Shown here in pieces: positions 8,790 to 19,667 of a DNA stretch of 64,000 bases. Source of the stretch: Porticoccaceae bacterium (GTDB lineage: Bacteria; Pseudomonadota; Gammaproteobacteria; Pseudomonadales; Porticoccaceae); assembly GCA_024639885.1 (NCBI GenBank), contig JAHEGD010000004.1, forward strand, positions 335,545 to 399,544. Direction: 5' to 3'. The position numbers were made by a program, and so were the translations under genes. Under the pieces are notes generated by a model that was given only the letters and a program-made list of their open reading frames with translations, did not search any database and had not been told where the DNA came from. Position 1 is the stretch's first letter, and every line of letters begins with the position of its first letter.

Positions 8790-9007
8790 CCAGCAGCCAG
8801 CCGAGCCAATTGCCCTGCCCGACCTGTCAGAAAACCATTGTCTGGAGTGACGCCTTCCCGTACCGGCCGTTTTGCTGCCAGCGCTGCCAACAGATCGACT
8901 TTGGCGAATGGGCAAGTGAATCGTTCACGCTGCCCGGTGAGCCGATCACCGACCCGGGGTTAATTGATGAACTGTACGGTGACGGTGAGGGCGGTAGTTA
9001 CAACTGA
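8786..9007 (+). CDS. yacG: Zinc-binding DNA gyrase inhibitor YacG
   Basis: A 73-residue protein with the YacG four-cysteine zinc site (CPTCQ, then [16 protein letters not shown]). E. coli YacG binds the GyrB C-terminus and blocks DNA binding. Its ATG overlaps the coaE stop by 4 bp. The 3' end overlaps the convergent mutT gene by 10 bp. Confidence 0.93.
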   Translation: MTSSQPSQLPCPTCQKTIVWSDAFPYRPFCCQRCQQIDFGEWASESFTLPGEPITDPGLIDELYGDGEGGSYN

Positions 9008-9417
9008 TCGCACTGCTGGAGCTGCGCGATCAGCGCGCGGTTGGCGGCCGGAAAGCGTTCGGCATCGAGCGACTCGACAGCGACCCAGCTAATCGGCTGG
9101 CCCTGCTGGCCAGCCGGCTGGCCGCGCCACTTGGTCACCGCAAAGAAGTTCAGCGCGACCGATTTGTCGGCGTAGTCGTGGCAGTCGCGGCGCAGCAGGG
9201 TGGCGCCGCCAATGACAATACCCAGCTCTTCCAGCAGCTCGCGGGCAAGCGCCTGTTCAGCGCTCTCGCCGGCTTCGAGCTTGCCGCCGGGAAACTCCCA
9301 GCGATCGCCCTGGTGCTGCGCGGCGGAGCGGTAACTAACCAAGCAGCGCCCGGCGCTGTCGAGGATCACTGCGGCGGCGACCTCTACCCGCGGTTGGTCA
9401 GGTGCGGTATTCGGCAT
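8998..9417 (-). CDS. mutT: 8-oxo-dGTP diphosphatase MutT-like Nudix hydrolase
   Basis: MutT removes 8-oxo-dGTP from the nucleotide pool. The product is 139 residues starting [18 protein letters not shown]; the track ORF is extended upstream through argJ. The Nudix box is complete ([19 protein letters not shown] followed by EELGI), preceded by [11 protein letters not shown] as in MutT. The start lies 20 bp inside the 3' end of argJ. The lpxC-secA-argJ-mutT order resembles pseudomonads. Confidence 0.93.
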   Translation of the reverse strand: MPNTAPDQPRVEVAAAVILDSAGRCLVSYRSAAQHQGDRWEFPGGKLEAGESAEQALARELLEELGIVIGGATLLRRDCHDYADKSVALNFFAVTKWRGQPAGQQGQPISWVAVESLDAERFPAANRALIAQLQQCDQL

Positions 9418-10606
9418 TGATGCGCACGTACTCGTAGGTGAGGTCACAGGTCCACACCGTCTCGCTGACAGATCCGCGGCCCAGATCAATGCCGATGGCA
9501 ATATCTTCTGCCGCCATCGCCTGCTGGCCGGCCGCCTCGGTATAGCTGGCGGCGCGGCCACCCTGCTCGACAATGGTGACGCCGTTGAGCGTGACGGAGA
9601 TTTTATCTACCGCCAACGCCTCGATACCAGCGCGCCCGACCGCGGCTAAAATACGCCCCCAGTTGGGGTCGCTGGCGGCCAGCGCAGTCTTGACCAGTGG
9701 CGACTCGGCCACCGCATAGGCGCCGGCCAGCGCTTCGTCGATAGTGGCGGCACCACTGACCGTGACTGCGACAAACTTGCTCGCCCCCTCGCCGTCGCGA
9801 ATGATCGACTGGGCCAACTCAACCATCAATGCGTTGAGCTCGGCGGCAAACTCGGCGACGTTGTCGGCACTGACTGCCACCCCGGCGCGGCCACTGGCCA
9901 CCAGCACCACCGCGTCGTTGGTCGAAGTGTCGCTGTCGACCGTGATGCGATTGAACGAACCTTCGGCCGCCTCGCGGAGCAGGCTCTGCAGTAGTGGCGC
10001 TGCGATCTGTGCGTCGGTCGCCACATAGCCGAGCATAGTCGCCATGTTCGGCTTAATCATCCCCGAGCCCTTGCAGATGCCGGTGATAGTCACTGTGCTG
10101 CCATCGAGCTGGAACTGGCGGCTGGCGGCTTTAGGGCGGGTGTCGGTGGTCATGATCGTTGAAGCCGCAGTCAACCAGCCCTCCTCACTGAGATCGGCGA
10201 TGGCGCTCGGCAGTGCCGCCGTCAATTTATCGACAGCGAGGTGCTCGCCGATCACCCCGGTCGAGAACGGCAGTACTTCGCTGCTGGCGACAGCCGCCAG
10301 CGCGGCTACCGCGTCACAGCTGGCCTGCGCCGCCTGCAGGCCGAGCTCACCAGTGCCGGCATTGGCGTTGCCAGTGTTGACCAGCAGGTAGCGCGGGGCC
10401 GCCGCGGCCAGGTGCTGCTTGGCAACTTGTACCGGCGCGGCGCAAAAGGCGTTGCGGGTAAACAACGCCGCGACACTGCTGGCGGGGTCTAGTTCTATCA
10501 GCAGGGTGTCGCGGTGGTTGGGCTTTTTAATCCCCGCCATGGCACTGCCGAGGCGAACCCCAGCGACGCGATGCAGGGTGGCTAACTGCGCTGAACCGGT
10601 GGCCAT
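9398..10606 (-). CDS. argJ: Glutamate N-acetyltransferase / amino-acid acetyltransferase ArgJ
   Basis: ArgJ moves the acetyl group from N-acetylornithine to glutamate (and may also use acetyl-CoA), recycling acetyl groups in arginine synthesis. The 402-residue precursor carries the self-cleavage region KGSGMIKPNMATMLGY, where cleavage before threonine gives alpha and beta chains. The ATG at 10606 follows AAGGAGAG; the track start lies further upstream, inside the secA 3' region. The window also holds argD-like and argF genes at 44-46 kb and carAB at 47-51 kb. Confidence 0.95.
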   Translation of the reverse strand: MATGSAQLATLHRVAGVRLGSAMAGIKKPNHRDTLLIELDPASSVAALFTRNAFCAAPVQVAKQHLAAAAPRYLLVNTGNANAGTGELGLQAAQASCDAVAALAAVASSEVLPFSTGVIGEHLAVDKLTAALPSAIADLSEEGWLTAASTIMTTDTRPKAASRQFQLDGSTVTITGICKGSGMIKPNMATMLGYVATDAQIAAPLLQSLLREAAEGSFNRITVDSDTSTNDAVVLVASGRAGVAVSADNVAEFAAELNALMVELAQSIIRDGEGASKFVAVTVSGAATIDEALAGAYAVAESPLVKTALAASDPNWGRILAAVGRAGIEALAVDKISVTLNGVTIVEQGGRAASYTEAAGQQAMAAEDIAIGIDLGRGSVSETVWTCDLTYEYVRINAEYRT

Positions 10607-10623
10607 CACACTCTCCTTGACGC

Positions 10624-13377
10624 TTAAATGCGCCCGTGGCACTGCTTGTATTTTTTACCCGAGCCACACGGGCAGGGGTCGTTGCGGCCAACCTTGGGGC
10701 CGGGCCGGGTGACCGGTGCAGCACTGGCCGCGGCCGGCTGGTCGGGCTCGCTCAGCGCCGAACTTTCGGCGTGCTGGTAGCTGGCCCGCGCCGCCTGCTC
10801 GCGACGCTCTGCCTCGACGCGATCGAGGTCGTTGCCCTCGGCTATTTTGATATGGCTTAAAAACTTGATCGTCTCGTACTTAATGTTGTCGAGCAGCTGG
10901 CCAAACAGCTCAAACGACTCGCGCTTGTACTCCTGCTTGGGGTTCTTCTGCGCGTAAGCGCGCAGGCCGATACCCTGGCGGAGCTGGTCCATATTGGCCA
11001 AATGCTCCTTCCATAGATTGTCGAGCACCTGCAGCATTACCTGCCGCTCAACCTCGCGGATCTGCTCTGCGTAGGCGGCGTAGCGCTGCTGGTAGTCGCT
11101 TTCGGCCTGGGCGATCAATCGCTCGCGCAGTGCCTCTTCGTCAAAGCGCTGATCCTCGTCCAGCCACTGGGCAACCGGCGCCTGAAGCCCGAACTCAAGC
11201 TCGAGCGCACGCTCTAGCCCTTCGACGTCCCACTGCTCTTCCAGGCTCTGCGGCGGTACGTAGGCAGAGATGCAGCGGTCGATCACATCGCTGCGCACCG
11301 AGCTGATGATGGTGGAGATATCGCCATCTTCGAGCAGGTCGTTGCGCTGCTGATAGATCACCTGACGCTGGTCGTTGGCGACATCGTCGTACTCCAGTAG
11401 GTGTTTGCGAATATCGAAGTTGCGCCCCTCTACCTTGCGCTGGGCTTTGACGATAGCGTTGGTGACCATGCGATGCTCGATCGCTTCACCCTGCTCCATG
11501 CCCATCGCGCGCATCATATTTTTAATCCGGTCAGAGGCGAACAGCCGCATCAGCGGGTCCTCTAGCGACAGATAAAAACGCGAGTAGCCGGGGTCACCCT
11601 GGCGACCGGCACGGCCGCGCAGCTGGTTGTCGATACGCCGCGACTCGTGGCGTTCGGTGCCGATGATATGCAGGCCTCCGGCCTCGATCACCTGCTGCTG
11701 GCGCTGCCGCCACTCTTCGCGAAGGGTGGCAAGCAGCTCCTCGCTGGGGTTATCGAGCGCTTTGATCTCTGCCTCGACATTGCCGCCGAGGACAATATCG
11801 GTACCGCGACCAGCCATGTTAGTGGCGATCGTCACCGCCCCGGGGCGACCCGCTTCAACAATAATGCCGGCCTCGCGCTCGTGCTGCTTGGCGTTCAGCA
11901 CGCTGTGTTTTATCTTCGCCTCATCGAGCGCTTTGGAGAGCCGCTCTGAGCTGTCGACCGATGCAGTGCCGACCAACACCGGCGCACCCTTGCCGGTCAA
12001 CTCGACGATCTCTTCGATAACCGCTTGGTACTTCTCGTCTTCGGTGAGGAAAATCAGGTCATTCATGTCGACCCGCGCCACCGCGACGTTAGTCGGAATC
12101 ACTACCACCTGCAAACCGTAAATCTGGTGGAACTCATAGGCCTCGGTATCGGCGGTACCGGTCATACCGGCCAGTTTGTCGTAGAGCCGGAAGAAATTTT
12201 GGAAAGTGGTCGAGGCCATGGTCTGGCTCTCTTGCTGAATCTCCAGCCCCTCTTTGGCCTCGATCGCCTGGTGCAGCCCCTCAGAGAGGCGGCGGCCGGG
12301 CATGGTGCGGCCGGTGTGCTCATCAATCAGCACCGCCTCGCCATTCTGGACAATGTACTCGACATCGCGCTGGAACAGATGGTGCGCCTTGAGTGCAGCC
12401 AATACGTGGTGGAGCAGATTGAGGTTGGCCGGCTGGTAGAGGCTCTCGTCCTCGGGTAGCAGCCCCTCGCCGATCAGGATCGATTCGATTTTTTCGTGGC
12501 CCGCTTCGGTCAGCTCGATCTGGCGCAGCTTCTCGTCGACCACAAAGTGGCCATCATTTTCCGGCTGCTCGTCTTCGCCGAGCATCACCCGGTCAAGCAG
12601 CTGCACCTGGGCGTTCATACGTTTGTAGAGCGCCGAGCTGTCTTTGGCGGCACCGGAGATAATCAGTGGGGTGCGCGCCTCATCGATCAGAATCGAATCG
12701 ACCTCGTCGACCACCGCGAAACCGAGCTTGCGCTGCGACTTCTCTTCAAGGCGCAGCGCCATGTTGTCGCGCAGGTAGTCAAAGCCGAACTCGTTATTGG
12801 TTCCGTAGGTGATGTCGGCGGCGTAGGCGTCGCGCCGTCCGCACGGCTCCATCTCGCCGATCGCCGGGTCAAACAGGAATGAGTTGGCCGTGCCGCCGCC
12901 GCGGTAGGACTGAATCACGCCAACCGATAGACCGAGCGCGGCGTAGAGCGGCGCCATCCAGCCGGCGTCGCGCTTGGCCAGGTAGTCATTGACCGTCACG
13001 ACATGAACGCCGTCGCCGCTCAGCGCATTGAGATAGACCGCCGCGGTGGCCACCAGCGTTTTACCCTCACCGGTGCGCATCTCGGCGATCTTACCCTCGT
13101 GGAGCACCAGCGCACCGATCAACTGAACATCAAAGTGGCGCAGACCGAGCACTCGGGTAGACGCCTCACGGACGGCGGCGAACGCCTCCGGCAGCAGGGT
13201 GTCGAGCGTCTCGCCGGCCGCCAACCGCTGCTTAAACTGATCGGTAGTGGCGCGCAGCGCGCTGTCGTCGAGCGCGCTGTAGACGTCGGTAAAGCTATTG
13301 ACCTTGTCGACGGTTTTACGCATCCGGCGCAGCTCGCGGTCATTTTTATTGCCAAAGATTTTTCGTAACAGATTCAT
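10624..13377 (-). CDS. secA: Protein translocase ATPase SecA
   Basis: SecA drives preprotein export through SecYEG. The product is about 917 residues starting [19 protein letters not shown]; the longer track start has no family support. Seen are Walker [15 protein letters not shown], the [19 protein letters not shown] motor segment, the [10 protein letters not shown] motif and the C-terminal zinc/SecB site [14 protein letters not shown]. It is 17 bp upstream of argJ and follows the M23 peptidase gene. No SecM-like arrest peptide is seen between lpxC and secA. Confidence 0.97.
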   Translation of the reverse strand: MNLLRKIFGNKNDRELRRMRKTVDKVNSFTDVYSALDDSALRATTDQFKQRLAAGETLDTLLPEAFAAVREASTRVLGLRHFDVQLIGALVLHEGKIAEMRTGEGKTLVATAAVYLNALSGDGVHVVTVNDYLAKRDAGWMAPLYAALGLSVGVIQSYRGGGTANSFLFDPAIGEMEPCGRRDAYAADITYGTNNEFGFDYLRDNMALRLEEKSQRKLGFAVVDEVDSILIDEARTPLIISGAAKDSSALYKRMNAQVQLLDRVMLGEDEQPENDGHFVVDEKLRQIELTEAGHEKIESILIGEGLLPEDESLYQPANLNLLHHVLAALKAHHLFQRDVEYIVQNGEAVLIDEHTGRTMPGRRLSEGLHQAIEAKEGLEIQQESQTMASTTFQNFFRLYDKLAGMTGTADTEAYEFHQIYGLQVVVIPTNVAVARVDMNDLIFLTEDEKYQAVIEEIVELTGKGAPVLVGTASVDSSERLSKALDEAKIKHSVLNAKQHEREAGIIVEAGRPGAVTIATNMAGRGTDIVLGGNVEAEIKALDNPSEELLATLREEWRQRQQQVIEAGGLHIIGTERHESRRIDNQLRGRAGRQGDPGYSRFYLSLEDPLMRLFASDRIKNMMRAMGMEQGEAIEHRMVTNAIVKAQRKVEGRNFDIRKHLLEYDDVANDQRQVIYQQRNDLLEDGDISTIISSVRSDVIDRCISAYVPPQSLEEQWDVEGLERALELEFGLQAPVAQWLDEDQRFDEEALRERLIAQAESDYQQRYAAYAEQIREVERQVMLQVLDNLWKEHLANMDQLRQGIGLRAYAQKNPKQEYKRESFELFGQLLDNIKYETIKFLSHIKIAEGNDLDRVEAERREQAARASYQHAESSALSEPDQPAAASAAPVTRPGPKVGRNDPCPCGSGKKYKQCHGRI

Positions 13378-13477
13378 TGTGTAACTCTTTATAGGGCCGG
13401 GGTAACTGTCGGCAGGGAGAGAGCGGGCTGGGTAGCCGCAGCGCAGCGCCGCGGTGGCGCAAAACAACCGAGCGGCG

Positions 13478-14416
13478 TTAGCGCGGGGTCTGCTGCAGGT
13501 AGGTGGCGGGGTCGACGGCGCGGCCGTCGCGCAACACCTCAAAGTGTACATGTGGGCCGGTCGAGCGGCCGGAGCTGCCCACTTCGGCGATCGATGCACC
13601 TTTGACAACCGGGTCGCCAACCTCGACTAGGTTGCTCTGGTTGTGGGCGTAACGGGTGACAACGCCAGCGCCGTGGTCGATTTCGACCATACTGCCGTAG
13701 CCGTAGCGCGGTCCGCTGTAAGTGACCACGCCAGAGGCGACCGCCACCACGGCGGTACCGGCGCGGGCGGCAAAGTCGACGCCGTTGTGAAAGCGTTCGT
13801 CACCCAAAAACGGGTCAGTGCGAACCCCGAACGGCGACGAGAGCCAGCCGCTGGCGACCGGCTTGCCGGAGAGCGTTGTGCGGCGCTGCCACTGCTGGTC
13901 GGCGAGAATCTGTTGCAGCGCGCCCAGCTGAGTTGCGCGGTCAGCCAGCTGCTCGGCGAGTACTGCCAGCTGGCTCTCTACCGGCTTGGCGTGGCTGCCG
14001 CCCGCGGCCCGCAGCAGGGTGCCGCCGACACCGGGCTGGGCGCTGAAGTCAAACTCGTTGGCGGCGATACCGCCGATGTCGACCAACTGCTCGCCGAGCG
14101 CATCGAGCCGCAGCAGCCGCGCGCGCAGCTCGGCCAACTTGGCAGAAACGCTCTGCAGCTGGCGCTGTTGATCTTGGCGCAACTTAGCCAGCTGGCGCTG
14201 GTCTGCATCGACCCCGTCGCGGAGCTCCGCCAGCTCGCGGGTCAACCGGTTCTCCCAGCGGCTATCGCTAGCTTGTGCGCCTATCCAGCTGCCGATCGCC
14301 AGCGGCACACCGACCAGACAGAGCGACAGCACCAGCTTGGAGAGCGGGCTGGCCAGCCCGTTGAGCTCCTGCCAGCTGCGCTGCAGCTGTATCAATGTGG
14401 GGTTGGTAAATTTCAC
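13478..14416 (-). CDS. M23 family metallopeptidase with coiled coil
   Basis: The 312-residue product has one N-terminal transmembrane segment (about residues 25-45), then a long charged/heptad region (roughly 50-190) likely to form a coiled coil, then an M23 (LytM) domain. Zinc-ligand motifs [10 protein letters not shown] and GPHVHFEVL are present, so it should be an active peptidoglycan endopeptidase and not a degenerate activator. I chose the GTG at 14416, 9 bases after the lpxC stop, with AGGCGG just upstream. M23 genes between lpxC and secA are known in other gammaproteobacteria. Substrate and division role are inferred. Confidence 0.85.
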   Translation of the reverse strand: MKFTNPTLIQLQRSWQELNGLASPLSKLVLSLCLVGVPLAIGSWIGAQASDSRWENRLTRELAELRDGVDADQRQLAKLRQDQQRQLQSVSAKLAELRARLLRLDALGEQLVDIGGIAANEFDFSAQPGVGGTLLRAAGGSHAKPVESQLAVLAEQLADRATQLGALQQILADQQWQRRTTLSGKPVASGWLSSPFGVRTDPFLGDERFHNGVDFAARAGTAVVAVASGVVTYSGPRYGYGSMVEIDHGAGVVTRYAHNQSNLVEVGDPVVKGASIAEVGSSGRSTGPHVHFEVLRDGRAVDPATYLQQTPR

Positions 14417-14424
14417 TGCGCCGC

Positions 14425-15327
14425 CTAGCCGGCCAACCGGTAGGCGATGGGTGCGCTGCTGGCGTCGTCGTAACTGACAAACTCCCAGCACTCTGGGGCC
14501 GCTAATAGCGCCCGCACCAAATCGTTGTTGAGGCCGTGGCCCGACTTCACGGCGCGGTACTCACCGATCACCGAGTGCCCGAGCAGGTAGAGATCGCCAA
14601 TCGCGTCGAGAATTTTGTGTTTAACAAACTCATCTTCGCTGCGCAGCCCCTCTTCGTTGAGGATCGACTCGCGGTCGACTACCACGGCGTTGCTGAGGTT
14701 ACCGCCGCGCACCAAGCCAACCGAGCGCAGGTATTCGATCTCGTGCATAAAGCCGAAGGTGCGGGCGCGGCTGACCTGCTCGATAAAGGTCTCGGTCGAG
14801 AAGTCGACCGCTGCGGTGAGGCCACGATCGCGGAAAACCGGGTGGTCGAATTCAATTTCAAAATTTAACTTAAAACCGTCGTAGGGGGTGAAGCTGGCCC
14901 ACTTGCCCTCTTGCTCGACGCGCACCTCGCGGAGGATTCTTATAAACTTCTTGGCCGCTGGCTGCTCGACAATACCGGCCGCCTCAATGAGAAAGACAAA
15001 CTCGGCGGCACTGCCGTCCATGATCGGCACTTCCACCGCTGACAGCTCGACAATCACGTTGTCGATACCAAACCCGGCCAGTGCCGACATCAGGTGCTCG
15101 ACCGTCGAGACCCGGGCATCGCCATTAAACAGTGAGGTAGACAAGGTGGTGTCGCCGACCCGATCGGCGCGGCCAACGATATCGACCGGCGGCACTAGGT
15201 CGCTGCGCCGAAAAATGATGCCACTGTCGACCGCTGCTGGGCGCAGCGCGAGGTAGACCTTTTCACCGGAGTGAAGGCCAACGCCGGTGGCGTGAACGGT
15301 CTGTTTTAGTGTGCGCTGCAAAAGCAT
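14425..15327 (-). CDS. lpxC: UDP-3-O-acyl-GlcNAc deacetylase LpxC
   Basis: LpxC is the zinc enzyme that commits UDP-3-O-acyl-GlcNAc to lipid A synthesis. The 300-residue product matches the family throughout: [18 protein letters not shown] at the start, [13 protein letters not shown] with a zinc histidine, and [15 protein letters not shown] with the second zinc site. It ends the dcw cluster and has its own probable promoter. Confidence 0.97.
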   Translation of the reverse strand: MLLQRTLKQTVHATGVGLHSGEKVYLALRPAAVDSGIIFRRSDLVPPVDIVGRADRVGDTTLSTSLFNGDARVSTVEHLMSALAGFGIDNVIVELSAVEVPIMDGSAAEFVFLIEAAGIVEQPAAKKFIRILREVRVEQEGKWASFTPYDGFKLNFEIEFDHPVFRDRGLTAAVDFSTETFIEQVSRARTFGFMHEIEYLRSVGLVRGGNLSNAVVVDRESILNEEGLRSEDEFVKHKILDAIGDLYLLGHSVIGEYRAVKSGHGLNNDLVRALLAAPECWEFVSYDDASSAPIAYRLAG

Positions 15328-15354
15328 CGGGTCTGCTCAAAATTTGACCGCGCA

Positions 15355-15383
15355 ATGGTAGCAGACCACCCACTCAGCGCCAA
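15355..15383 (-). promoter_or_regulatory. Putative lpxC promoter
   Basis: Reading toward lpxC, TTGGCG and TACCAT are spaced by exactly 17 bp, with the -10 about 28 bp before the ATG. The -35 lies inside one arm of a long inverted repeat. Confidence 0.6.
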
Positions 15384-15417
15384 GGTAATTGCGTGAGGCG
15401 CAAACGCTGATGGGTGG
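15366..15417. repeat. Inverted repeat over the lpxC promoter
   Basis: The arms CCACCCACTCAGCG and CGCTGATGGGTGG pair over 13 positions with one bulge, around a 25-bp loop. One arm covers the lpxC -35 and spacer. It could be an operator or an RNA hairpin in the ftsZ trailer. A second small inverted repeat (CCTAAA/TTTAGG, about 15419-15439) lies between it and the ftsZ stop. Confidence 0.5.
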
Positions 15418-15456
15418 CCTAAAACTGCCTTATTTAGGGCGCTCGGCGCCCCCGAC

Positions 15457-16644
15457 TCAGTCGGCTTGGCGGCGCAAAAACGCCGGTACATCGAGAAAGT
15501 CATGGTCGAGTTCAGGTGCTGCCGACAGTTCTGTGGCAACCGCCACTGACCCGCTGCGACCACCGGCCGCGCGGATACCGGCCGGACGGTCGAGCTGCGA
15601 GTAATCGGGCAGCCCCTCTTTGGTGACCGGCGGTGCGGTCGCGCCACCCTGAATCACTTTGCTCGGCCCCGTCTTGGCCACCGGCGGCATCAAGCCTGTC
15701 GCCACCACGGTGACGCGCAGCTGGTCGCTGATCTCTGGGTTGAATACGCTGCCGACAATAATGGTCGCGTCTTCATCGGCAAACTGGCGAACGGTGTCGC
15801 CGACCTGCTCAAACTCGCCCAGTGTCAGATCGTAGCCGCTTGTGATATTGACCAAGATACCGCGCGCACCCTGCAGGTCGACATCTTCCAGTAGCGGGCA
15901 GCGGATCGCCGCTTCGGCGGCCACTTCGGCGCGGTCTGGGCCGCTCGCCGAGCCGGTGCCCATCATCGCCATACCCATTTCAGACATTACGGTACGCACA
16001 TCGGCAAAATCGACGTTGATCAGGCCATCGAGCAGAATCAGGTCGGTAATGCCTTGCACGGCTCCGTCGAGCACACCGTTAGCCTGCTTGAACGCCTCGA
16101 TCACGGTCATGTCTTTACCGAGCACCTGCAGCAACTTCTCGTTGGGGACAATGATCAGTGAATCGACACGCTCTTTAAGCATGGCGACCCCCTCTTGGGC
16201 GATCGCCATCCGCTTGCGACCCTCAAAGGCGAACGGACGGGTGACCACGCCGACGGTGAGAATGCCCATCTGCTTGGCGACTTCGGCAATGACCGGCGCG
16301 GCGCCGGTACCGGTACCACCACCCATGCCAGCGGTGATGAACACCATATCGGCACCGTCGAGCGCCTGAGCGATGCGGTCTTTGTCCTCAAGCGCGGCCT
16401 GGCGGCCGATCTCGGGGTTGGCGCCAGCGCCGAGCCCCTTGGTGAGGCCGGAGCCGAGCTGCAGCACGGTTGCGGTCTCTAGGTCGTTGAGCGACTGCGC
16501 ATCGGTGTTGGCACAGATAAAGTGCACCCCCTCGATACCGCCTTCGATCATGTGGCGGACGGCGTTACCGCCACCACCACCGACACCGACCACCTTGATC
16601 ACGGCATTTTTTGGAACGTCATCTACCAGTTCGAACATACTCAT
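15457..16644 (-). CDS. ftsZ: Cell division tubulin FtsZ
   Basis: FtsZ is the tubulin-like GTPase that forms the Z ring. The 395-residue product has the GTP-binding signature GMGGGTGTGAAPV, the T7 loop LINVDFADVRTVM, a low-complexity linker after about residue 318, and the conserved C-terminal peptide LDVPAFLRRQAD that binds FtsA and ZipA. AGAGGGT lies before the ATG. It follows ftsA after about 60 bp. Confidence 0.98.
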   Translation of the reverse strand: MSMFELVDDVPKNAVIKVVGVGGGGGNAVRHMIEGGIEGVHFICANTDAQSLNDLETATVLQLGSGLTKGLGAGANPEIGRQAALEDKDRIAQALDGADMVFITAGMGGGTGTGAAPVIAEVAKQMGILTVGVVTRPFAFEGRKRMAIAQEGVAMLKERVDSLIIVPNEKLLQVLGKDMTVIEAFKQANGVLDGAVQGITDLILLDGLINVDFADVRTVMSEMGMAMMGTGSASGPDRAEVAAEAAIRCPLLEDVDLQGARGILVNITSGYDLTLGEFEQVGDTVRQFADEDATIIVGSVFNPEISDQLRVTVVATGLMPPVAKTGPSKVIQGGATAPPVTKEGLPDYSQLDRPAGIRAAGGRSGSVAVATELSAAPELDHDFLDVPAFLRRQAD

Positions 16645-16706
16645 AGTCTTACCCTCTTGTTGCGCCTCAATAAAACGTTAATGAAAATTACCCAATAAAA
16701 AATTTG

Positions 16707-17948
16707 TTAAACCCCACCCTGAAACCAACTCTTCAGCTTGCCCCAGCCGCTCTCGCCAGAGCCGGTGCTGCCTTTGCGACGGCGCTTGCCACTCTGCGCT
16801 TGGCGCTTGGCACCGTAGTGCAGCAGGCCGACACCGGTCGCATAAATCGGGTTATTGACGATATCCGACAGGCCGACCACCGACTGCGGGGTACCGATCC
16901 GCACCGGCATGTGAAAAATCTCTTCGGCGAGTTCGACAGCCCCCTCCATCTTGGCGGTACCACCAGTGATCACCAGCCCCGCAGCGATCAGCTCTTCAAA
17001 GCCACTGCGGCGCAGCTCTGACTGAATCAGCGTGAACAGCTCCTCGTAGCGCGGCTCCACCACCTCGGCCAGTGCCTGGCGAGAGAGCGAGCGCGGTTGG
17101 CGGTCGCCGACGCTCGGCACTTTGATGGTCTCATCGGCACCGGCCAGTTTGGCGAGTGCACAGGCGTACTTAATTTTTAGCTCTTCGGCGTGCGGCGTCG
17201 GGGTGCGCAGCGCCATCGCGATATCGTTGGTGACCTGATCGCCGGCAACCGGGATCACCCCGGTGTGACGAATCGCACCGTCGGTGTAGATGGCGATGTC
17301 GGCCGTGCCGCCGCCAATGTCGACAATCGCCACGCCGAGCTGCTTCTCGTCGTCAGTCAGCACCGCGTGGGCCGAGGCGAGCTGCTCGAGAATCACCTCC
17401 TCCACCTCTAGGCCGCAGCGACGGATACACTTCTTGATGTTCTGCACCGCGTTGGCCGCACAGGTCACCAGATGCACCTTGGCCTCGAGCCGAACGCCAG
17501 ACATGCCGATCGGCTCGCGGACACCCTCTTGGTTATCGATGATGTACTCCTGCGGCACCACATGGAGGATCTCTTGATCGGCCGGGATAGCGACCGCGCG
17601 CGCTGCATCGATGACTCGCTCGATGTCCAGCTCCTGCACCTCGCGGTCTTTGATGGCGACAATGCCGTGCGAGTTGAGGCTGCGAATGTGCGACCCGGCG
17701 ATGCCGGCATAGACCGAGTGAATTGAGCAGCCGGCCATCAGCTCGGCCTCTTCGATCGCGCGCCGAATCGAGTCGACGGTCGCTTCAATATTGACTACCA
17801 CGCCCTTTTTAAGGCCGGTCGACGGCGCCATACCGGTGCCGACAATCTCCAACTCGCCGGCGTCGCCGAGTGCGGCCACTATCGCCACCACCTTGGAGGT
17901 GCCTATGTCGAGTCCGACGATCATGTTGTCACTTGTTGAGCTTGCCAT
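16707..17948 (-). CDS. ftsA: Cell division actin-like protein FtsA
   Basis: FtsA is the actin-fold ATPase that tethers FtsZ to the membrane. The product is about 413 residues with phosphate-binding motifs MIVGLDIGTSKVVAIVA and VVDIGG-type segment VAIVDIGGGTADIAIY, and an amphipathic C-terminal helix (KLKSWFQGGV) that serves as the membrane anchor in known FtsA. I chose ATG 17948 over the in-frame TTG six codons upstream. Its start overlaps the surroundings of the ftsQ stop (4 bp apart). Confidence 0.96.
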   Translation of the reverse strand: MASSTSDNMIVGLDIGTSKVVAIVAALGDAGELEIVGTGMAPSTGLKKGVVVNIEATVDSIRRAIEEAELMAGCSIHSVYAGIAGSHIRSLNSHGIVAIKDREVQELDIERVIDAARAVAIPADQEILHVVPQEYIIDNQEGVREPIGMSGVRLEAKVHLVTCAANAVQNIKKCIRRCGLEVEEVILEQLASAHAVLTDDEKQLGVAIVDIGGGTADIAIYTDGAIRHTGVIPVAGDQVTNDIAMALRTPTPHAEELKIKYACALAKLAGADETIKVPSVGDRQPRSLSRQALAEVVEPRYEELFTLIQSELRRSGFEELIAAGLVITGGTAKMEGAVELAEEIFHMPVRIGTPQSVVGLSDIVNNPIYATGVGLLHYGAKRQAQSGKRRRKGSTGSGESGWGKLKSWFQGGV

Positions 17949-17952
17949 CTCG

Positions 17953-18729
17953 CTACCCTCTGCCAATAAACTGTTGTTCGGGCGTCGCCACCCGGTTGCT
18001 AATTTTTACTGCCGCCGCGTCGCGCCAGGCCACCGCCGCCCCGTTCGGGTAGCGCAGATCAACCGTCGCCAGCTGGTCGGCATAGCGGTATAGCTGGGCC
18101 GCCCAGATCGCGTTAAAGCGCCGCAGCTTGGCTGCCAGCTGGGTGCGGCCAAGCGCGATCACCACACCGCTGCGGGTGGTTAACTGCCAGCCGCCGCGAC
18201 GGTCACGATTGAGCTCGGCGACACTCAAGCCGCTGCGCTGCAACAGGCTGGCCAGCAGCTGGTAGCTGGCCACCAACTCGGCGGCGCTATCGGCATCGCC
18301 ATTGAGCAGTGGCAACTCGGCGAGCTTGTCGCTCGGTGGCGTCTGCAGGGGCTGGCCGGCATAGTTGAGAAAGCCGCGATCGCCCCAGCGCGCCACCGGG
18401 CGCTGCTCGGTTACCTCGACCTCGAGCTGGGCCGGCCAGCGCCGGCGCAGTTGGACCTGCTCTATCCACGGGTCTGACTCCAACCGGTCGCGCACGGCCA
18501 GCAGGTCGATACTCAAAAAACCGCCGTCAATGTAGCCGGCTAGCTGCGCCTGCAGCGCGTCGCGCTCCAGATAGCGCAGCTCACCGCTGATCACCAAGCT
18601 CGTAAACGGCCGGTCCAGCTGCTGGTAGAAGCGCCCGGCGCCTATTAGCAGCAGCGCCAATAGCAGTGCCGCCAGCGCCAGTGCCAACCACTGACCAACC
18701 CGATAGAGCCAGACGCTTAGCGCACTCAC
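17953..18729 (-). CDS. ftsQ: Cell division protein FtsQ
   Basis: A 258-residue bitopic protein: short cytoplasmic tail, a transmembrane segment at about 14-33, a POTRA domain (FTSLVISGELRYLERDALQA onward), then the FtsQ beta domain (SDPWIEQVQLRRRWPAQLEV). FtsQ recruits FtsL and FtsB to the divisome. The GTG start shares GTGA with the ddl stop. Confidence 0.93.
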   Translation of the reverse strand: MSALSVWLYRVGQWLALALAALLLALLLIGAGRFYQQLDRPFTSLVISGELRYLERDALQAQLAGYIDGGFLSIDLLAVRDRLESDPWIEQVQLRRRWPAQLEVEVTEQRPVARWGDRGFLNYAGQPLQTPPSDKLAELPLLNGDADSAAELVASYQLLASLLQRSGLSVAELNRDRRGGWQLTTRSGVVIALGRTQLAAKLRRFNAIWAAQLYRYADQLATVDLRYPNGAAVAWRDAAAVKISNRVATPEQQFIGRG

Positions 18730-19667
18730 GGGGCCACCTCACCGCGTTCGCTGAGGGTGGTCGCCAAGATCGCCATCACCAACTGTGCGAAGTCGATCCC
18801 CTCGGCCTTGGCGGCCATCGGCACCAAGCTGTGGTCGGTCATGCCCGGCACGGTGTTGACCTCCAACAGCTGCGCTGCGCCGCTCTCGTCACACATTAAA
18901 TCGACCCGTCCCCAGCCGCTGCAGCCAACTGCATCAAAGGCCGCCAGCGCCAACGCCCGAAACTGCTGTTCGCGCTCGGCGCTGATGGGCGCCGGACAGT
19001 GGTAGCGGGTCTGGTCGGAGAGGTATTTTGCCGAGTAGTCGTAAAACGCCCCTGCCACTTCAATTTGAATTGCCGGCAGCACCCGGCGGCCGACTACGGC
19101 GACGGTGTACTCGGCACCGCTGAGCAGTTGCTCGGCGAGCACCTCGGTGTCGTAGTGCGACGCCGCCCGCCACGCCTGTTCGAGCTGCTCGGCGGTAGTG
19201 GCGCGAGCCATGCCGATACTCGAGCCCTCGCAGGCCGGCTTGACCATCGCCGCACCGCCCAGATAGGCGAGCGTCTCGGCCCAGTGGGTAGTCGCCGACA
19301 GCGTGGCAAAGTTGGCGGTCGGCAGACCGACACCGCGCCACAACTGCTTGCAGCGGACCTTATCCATCGCCAGCGCCGAAGCGAGCACACCGCTGCCGGT
19401 ATAGGGCAGGCCGAGCCAGTCGAGCAGCCCCTGCACCGCACCGTCTTCGCCGCCCGGGCCGTGCAGCGCGATGAATACGCGATCGAAACCGCCCGCAGTC
19501 AAGCTGCCGGCGAGACCACGGCCGCAGTCGATCGGGGTCACATCGACCCCTTCGCCGCGCAGTGCCGCGAGCACCGCCGCGCCGCTTTTCAGCGATACCT
19601 CGCGCTCGGCAGACTGGCCGCCGTAGAGCAGTGCTACGCGGCCAAATTGCGCTACTAACCCGCTCAT
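18726..19667 (-). CDS. ddl: D-alanine--D-alanine ligase
   Basis: Ddl makes the D-Ala-D-Ala dipeptide for MurF. The 313-residue ATP-grasp protein has [19 protein letters not shown] at the N-terminus, the [14 protein letters not shown] glycine-rich loop and the [18 protein letters not shown] metal-binding end. Its start overlaps the murC stop (ATGA). Confidence 0.96.
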   Translation of the reverse strand: MSGLVAQFGRVALLYGGQSAEREVSLKSGAAVLAALRGEGVDVTPIDCGRGLAGSLTAGGFDRVFIALHGPGGEDGAVQGLLDWLGLPYTGSGVLASALAMDKVRCKQLWRGVGLPTANFATLSATTHWAETLAYLGGAAMVKPACEGSSIGMARATTAEQLEQAWRAASHYDTEVLAEQLLSGAEYTVAVVGRRVLPAIQIEVAGAFYDYSAKYLSDQTRYHCPAPISAEREQQFRALALAAFDAVGCSGWGRVDLMCDESGAAQLLEVNTVPGMTDHSLVPMAAKAEGIDFAQLVMAILATTLSERGEVAP

